A model generated the notes under the pieces. It saw only the letters and a list, made by a program, of their open reading frames with translations, was not told the DNA's origin and did no database searches. Position numbers and translations under genes: made by a program. 22,957 nt of DNA, from NCBI GenBank assembly GCA_959600835.1, contig CAUGNQ010000030.1, positions 1-22,957 on the forward strand, in the 5' to 3' direction. The stretch is from an uncultured Collinsella sp. (lineage in GTDB: Bacteria > Actinomycetota > Coriobacteriia > Coriobacteriales > Coriobacteriaceae). Positions 21,337-22,957 of the stretch are shown piece after piece; position 1 is the stretch's first letter, and every line of letters starts with the position of its first letter.

Positions 21337-22518
21337 TTACCAGCGCGGGTTGATTTTATCACGTAGCGACTTGAGGTTCTCAAGCGCAGCGTTGAGCGTC
21401 TCGTCTCGCTTGGCAAAGTGGAAACGAATCAGATGGTTGACGGGCTCGCGGAAGAAGCTCGAGCCCGGAACGGCGCCCACGCCCACCTTGGAGGCCAAAT
21501 CCTCACAGAAGTCGAGGTCGCTGTCATAGCCAAACTCCGAGATATCCATCATCACATAGTAGGCGCCCTGCGGCACGTTGTGCTCAAGACCGATGCTATC
21601 GAGCCCCTGACAGAATAGGTCGCGCTTGGCGGTGTAGAGGTCGAGGACCTCCTGGTAATAGCTGTCGTCGAATTTGAGGGCGGTGACGACAGCTTCCTGC
21701 AGGGGAGCGGCAGCACCCACGGTGAGGAAGTCGTGGACCTTTTTAATGCGCTCGGTGATCTGGGCCGGGGCGATGGTGTAGCCCAGACGCCAGCCGGTGA
21801 TGGAGTACGTCTTAGACAGCGAACTGCAGCTGATGGTTCGATCGAACATGCCGGGCAGCGTGGCCATATAGACGTGCTCGTGGGGCGCGTAGACGATGTG
21901 CTCGTATACCTCGTCGGTAATGCAGTAGGCGTCGTACTTTTTGCAGAGGTCGGCGATTAAGGTGAGCTCCTCGCGCGTAAAGACCTTGCCGCAGGGGTTG
22001 GAAGGGTTGCACAGGACGATGGCCTTGGGATCGTTGTCGCGGAAGGCCGCCTCGAGTGTCTCGCGGTCAAAGTCGAACGCAGGTGGGTTAAGCGGCACGT
22101 AGATGGGCTCGGCACCCGAGAGGATCGTGTCGGCGCCGTAGTTCTCGTAGAATGGCGAGAAGATGACGACCTTGTCGCCGGGGTTTGTGACCGTCATCAT
22201 GGCGGCCATCATGGCCTCGGTGGAGCCGCAGGTGACCACGATGTTCTCGTTGGGGTTGATCGGCATGCCCATAAAGTGCTCCTGCTTGGCGGCAAGCGCC
22301 TCACGCATGGCCTGGGAGCCCCAGGTGATGGAGTACTGGTGATAGAGCGGCTTGGGGTCGCTGGCGATGGCGCTCAGGCTGTTGAGCAGCTGCGCCGGGG
22401 GATCGAAGTCGGGGAAGCCCTGCGACAGGTTGACGGCGCCATACTTATTGGAGATGCGCGTCATGCGGCGGATGACCGAATCGGTAAACGCCGCCGTGCG
22501 GTTGGAGAGTTCTTTCAT
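21337..22518 (-). CDS. Pyridoxal-phosphate-dependent aminotransferase, class I/II
   Basis: A 393-residue fold-type I aminotransferase. Residues for the cofactor are visible: NPSNPCGKVF (171-180, Asn171), TDEVYEHIVY (201-210, Asp202), and the Schiff-base lysine Lys236 in SSLSKTYSITGWRLGY. The N-terminus (VNLSQGFPDFDPP) and the pattern resemble the kynurenine/methionine/aspartate aminotransferase subgroup, but the amino-acid substrate cannot be decided from sequence alone. GAAAGGA ahead of the ATG at 22518 fixes the start; a 6-codon longer start lacks such a site. The C-terminus is complete (LKSLRDKINPRW). It is followed after 17 bases by the fructokinase fragment. Confidence 0.93.
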   Translation of the reverse strand: MKELSNRTAAFTDSVIRRMTRISNKYGAVNLSQGFPDFDPPAQLLNSLSAIASDPKPLYHQYSITWGSQAMREALAAKQEHFMGMPINPNENIVVTCGSTEAMMAAMMTVTNPGDKVVIFSPFYENYGADTILSGAEPIYVPLNPPAFDFDRETLEAAFRDNDPKAIVLCNPSNPCGKVFTREELTLIADLCKKYDAYCITDEVYEHIVYAPHEHVYMATLPGMFDRTISCSSLSKTYSITGWRLGYTIAPAQITERIKKVHDFLTVGAAAPLQEAVVTALKFDDSYYQEVLDLYTAKRDLFCQGLDSIGLEHNVPQGAYYVMMDISEFGYDSDLDFCEDLASKVGVGAVPGSSFFREPVNHLIRFHFAKRDETLNAALENLKSLRDKINPRW

Positions 22519-22628
22519 GCTTGTCCTTTCGAGCATTTGCAGTGGGGCAAGTTTACTCCTATGAAACCGGTGGGAATTGCTCGAAATGGTCTCGAAAAAC
22601 TCTTTTCAAAATTCTTGAAAATTGGGGC

Positions 22629-22657
22629 TTGCATCGCGTGGCGTTCCTTGCAATAAT
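22629..22657 (+). promoter_or_regulatory. Promoter of the tRNA-His/tRNA-Lys cluster
   Basis: TTGCAT (22629-22634) and AATAAT (22652-22657) are 17 bases apart, with transcription expected to begin near 22664, 20 bases before tRNA-His. Confidence 0.65.
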
Positions 22658-22684
22658 AGTCGAGCGCGAAGCGCACAGGACACG

Positions 22685-22761
22685 GTGGGTGTAGCTCAGT
22701 TGGCTAGAGCGACGGGTTGTGGTCCCGTAGGTCGAGGGTTCGAGTCCCTTTACCCACCCCA
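22685..22761 (+). tRNA. tRNA-His(GTG)
   Basis: Acceptor GTGGGTG/TACCCAC, anticodon stem ACGGG/CCCGT around TTGTGGT (anticodon GTG), T arm GAGGG-TTCGAGT-CCCTT, and CCA encoded (22759-22761). A G at 22684 supplies the extra G-1 typical of tRNA-His. Confidence 0.96.
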
Positions 22762-22783
22762 GTTCTTGCTTCGTGTTGATATC

Positions 22784-22859
22784 GGGTCGTTAGCTCAGTT
22801 GGTAGAGCAGGGGACTCTTAATCCCAAGGTCCAGGGTTCGACCCCCTGACGGCCCACCA
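22784..22859 (+). tRNA. tRNA-Lys(CTT)
   Basis: A 76-nt cloverleaf with acceptor GGGTCGT/ACGGCCC, anticodon loop CTCTTAA (anticodon CTT, reading AAG) and encoded CCA. The outermost pair of the anticodon stem is G27/A43, a mismatch. Confidence 0.95.
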
Positions 22860-22872
22860 CACGATATCTCCT

Positions 22873-22898
22873 CTAAAGTCCGCCACAACGGACTTTAG
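22873..22898. repeat. 10-bp perfect hairpin between the two tRNA-Lys genes
   Basis: CTAAAGTCCG and CGGACTTTAG around CCACAA. With no T-run after it, it is more likely a processing or spacing hairpin than a terminator, since the next tRNA begins 4 bases on. Confidence 0.5.
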
Positions 22899-22902
22899 CT
22901 TT

Positions 22903-22957
22903 GGGTCGTTAGCTCAGTTGGTAGAGCAGGGGACTCTTAATCCCAAGGTCCAGGGTT
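22903..22957 (+). tRNA. Second tRNA-Lys(CTT), cut by the window end
   Basis: Its 55 visible bases are identical to the start of the tRNA-Lys at 22784, including the CTCTTAA anticodon loop. The 3' third lies outside the window. Confidence 0.93.

Noticed and set aside
1..22957. CRISPR array, prophage, restriction or other defence genes
   Set aside because: No spaced direct-repeat array, phage structural genes, methylase or nuclease motifs were seen; the only mobile gene set is the IS.

Overview
The window looks like chromosome of a GC-rich gut actinobacterium of the class Coriobacteriia, most likely Collinsella or a close relative. This is inferred from protein style, the very long alanine/lysine-rich N-terminus on Rho, the 'CAAAGGGGACAGG'-type intergenic hairpins and the gene mix; no database search was possible. 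Most genes are housekeeping genes. The accessory part is one IS3-family insertion sequence, several intergenic palindromes and one decayed kinase gene.

Layout. 1-2633: trpS and a MraY/WecA/TagO-type glycan-lipid transferase, both on the minus strand. 2634-3159: an intergenic region with a structured RNA on the minus strand that I read as a candidate 6S RNA, and divergent promoters. 3160-4104: a radical-SAM protein of the PflA-like type. 4105-4420: a 104-bp palindromic element, tRNA-Ala(CGC) with its own promoter, and a strong terminator. 4421-7658: a plus-strand run with a small tail-anchored coiled-coil protein, nicotinate phosphoribosyltransferase and proB. A minus-strand prolyl-iminopeptidase-like hydrolase (7760-9178) separates proB from proA (9291-10577). 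10591-11849: an HD-domain protein and a CarD/CdnL-type RNA polymerase-binding regulator, both minus strand, each followed by a terminator hairpin with the same core. 12192-14045: argS. 14108-15556: a complete IS3-family element (IS150-like) on the minus strand, with terminal inverted repeats, a 3-bp target duplication and a programmed -1 frameshift signal. 15557-16025: a 150-bp imperfect palindrome, a diverged intergenic repeat and the rho promoter and leader. 16026-18596: rho, 856 codons. 18597-20767: a structured leader, an unknown two-TM protein and a VanZ-family protein. 20882-22518: the 3' half of a ROK fructokinase gene and an intact class I/II aminotransferase, both minus strand. 22684-22957: tRNA-His(GTG), tRNA-Lys(CTT) and the start of a second identical tRNA-Lys.

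How the genes fit together. There is a strong information-processing theme: two aminoacyl-tRNA synthetases, four tRNA genes, Rho, a CarD-like RNA polymerase partner and a candidate 6S RNA. A smaller metabolic theme is proline (proB, proA and a proline-releasing peptidase between them) and NAD salvage.

Most notable observations. (1) The IS sits exactly in the 3-nt loop of what was the argS intrinsic terminator; rejoining the flanks restores the hairpin and U-tract. (2) Its A7 slippery site is followed at a short spacing by a perfect 10-bp stem. (3) Rho carries about 430 residues of low-complexity basic sequence ahead of its conserved part. (4) There is a likely 6S RNA, and a pseudoknot-capable leader upstream of the unknown membrane protein/VanZ pair.
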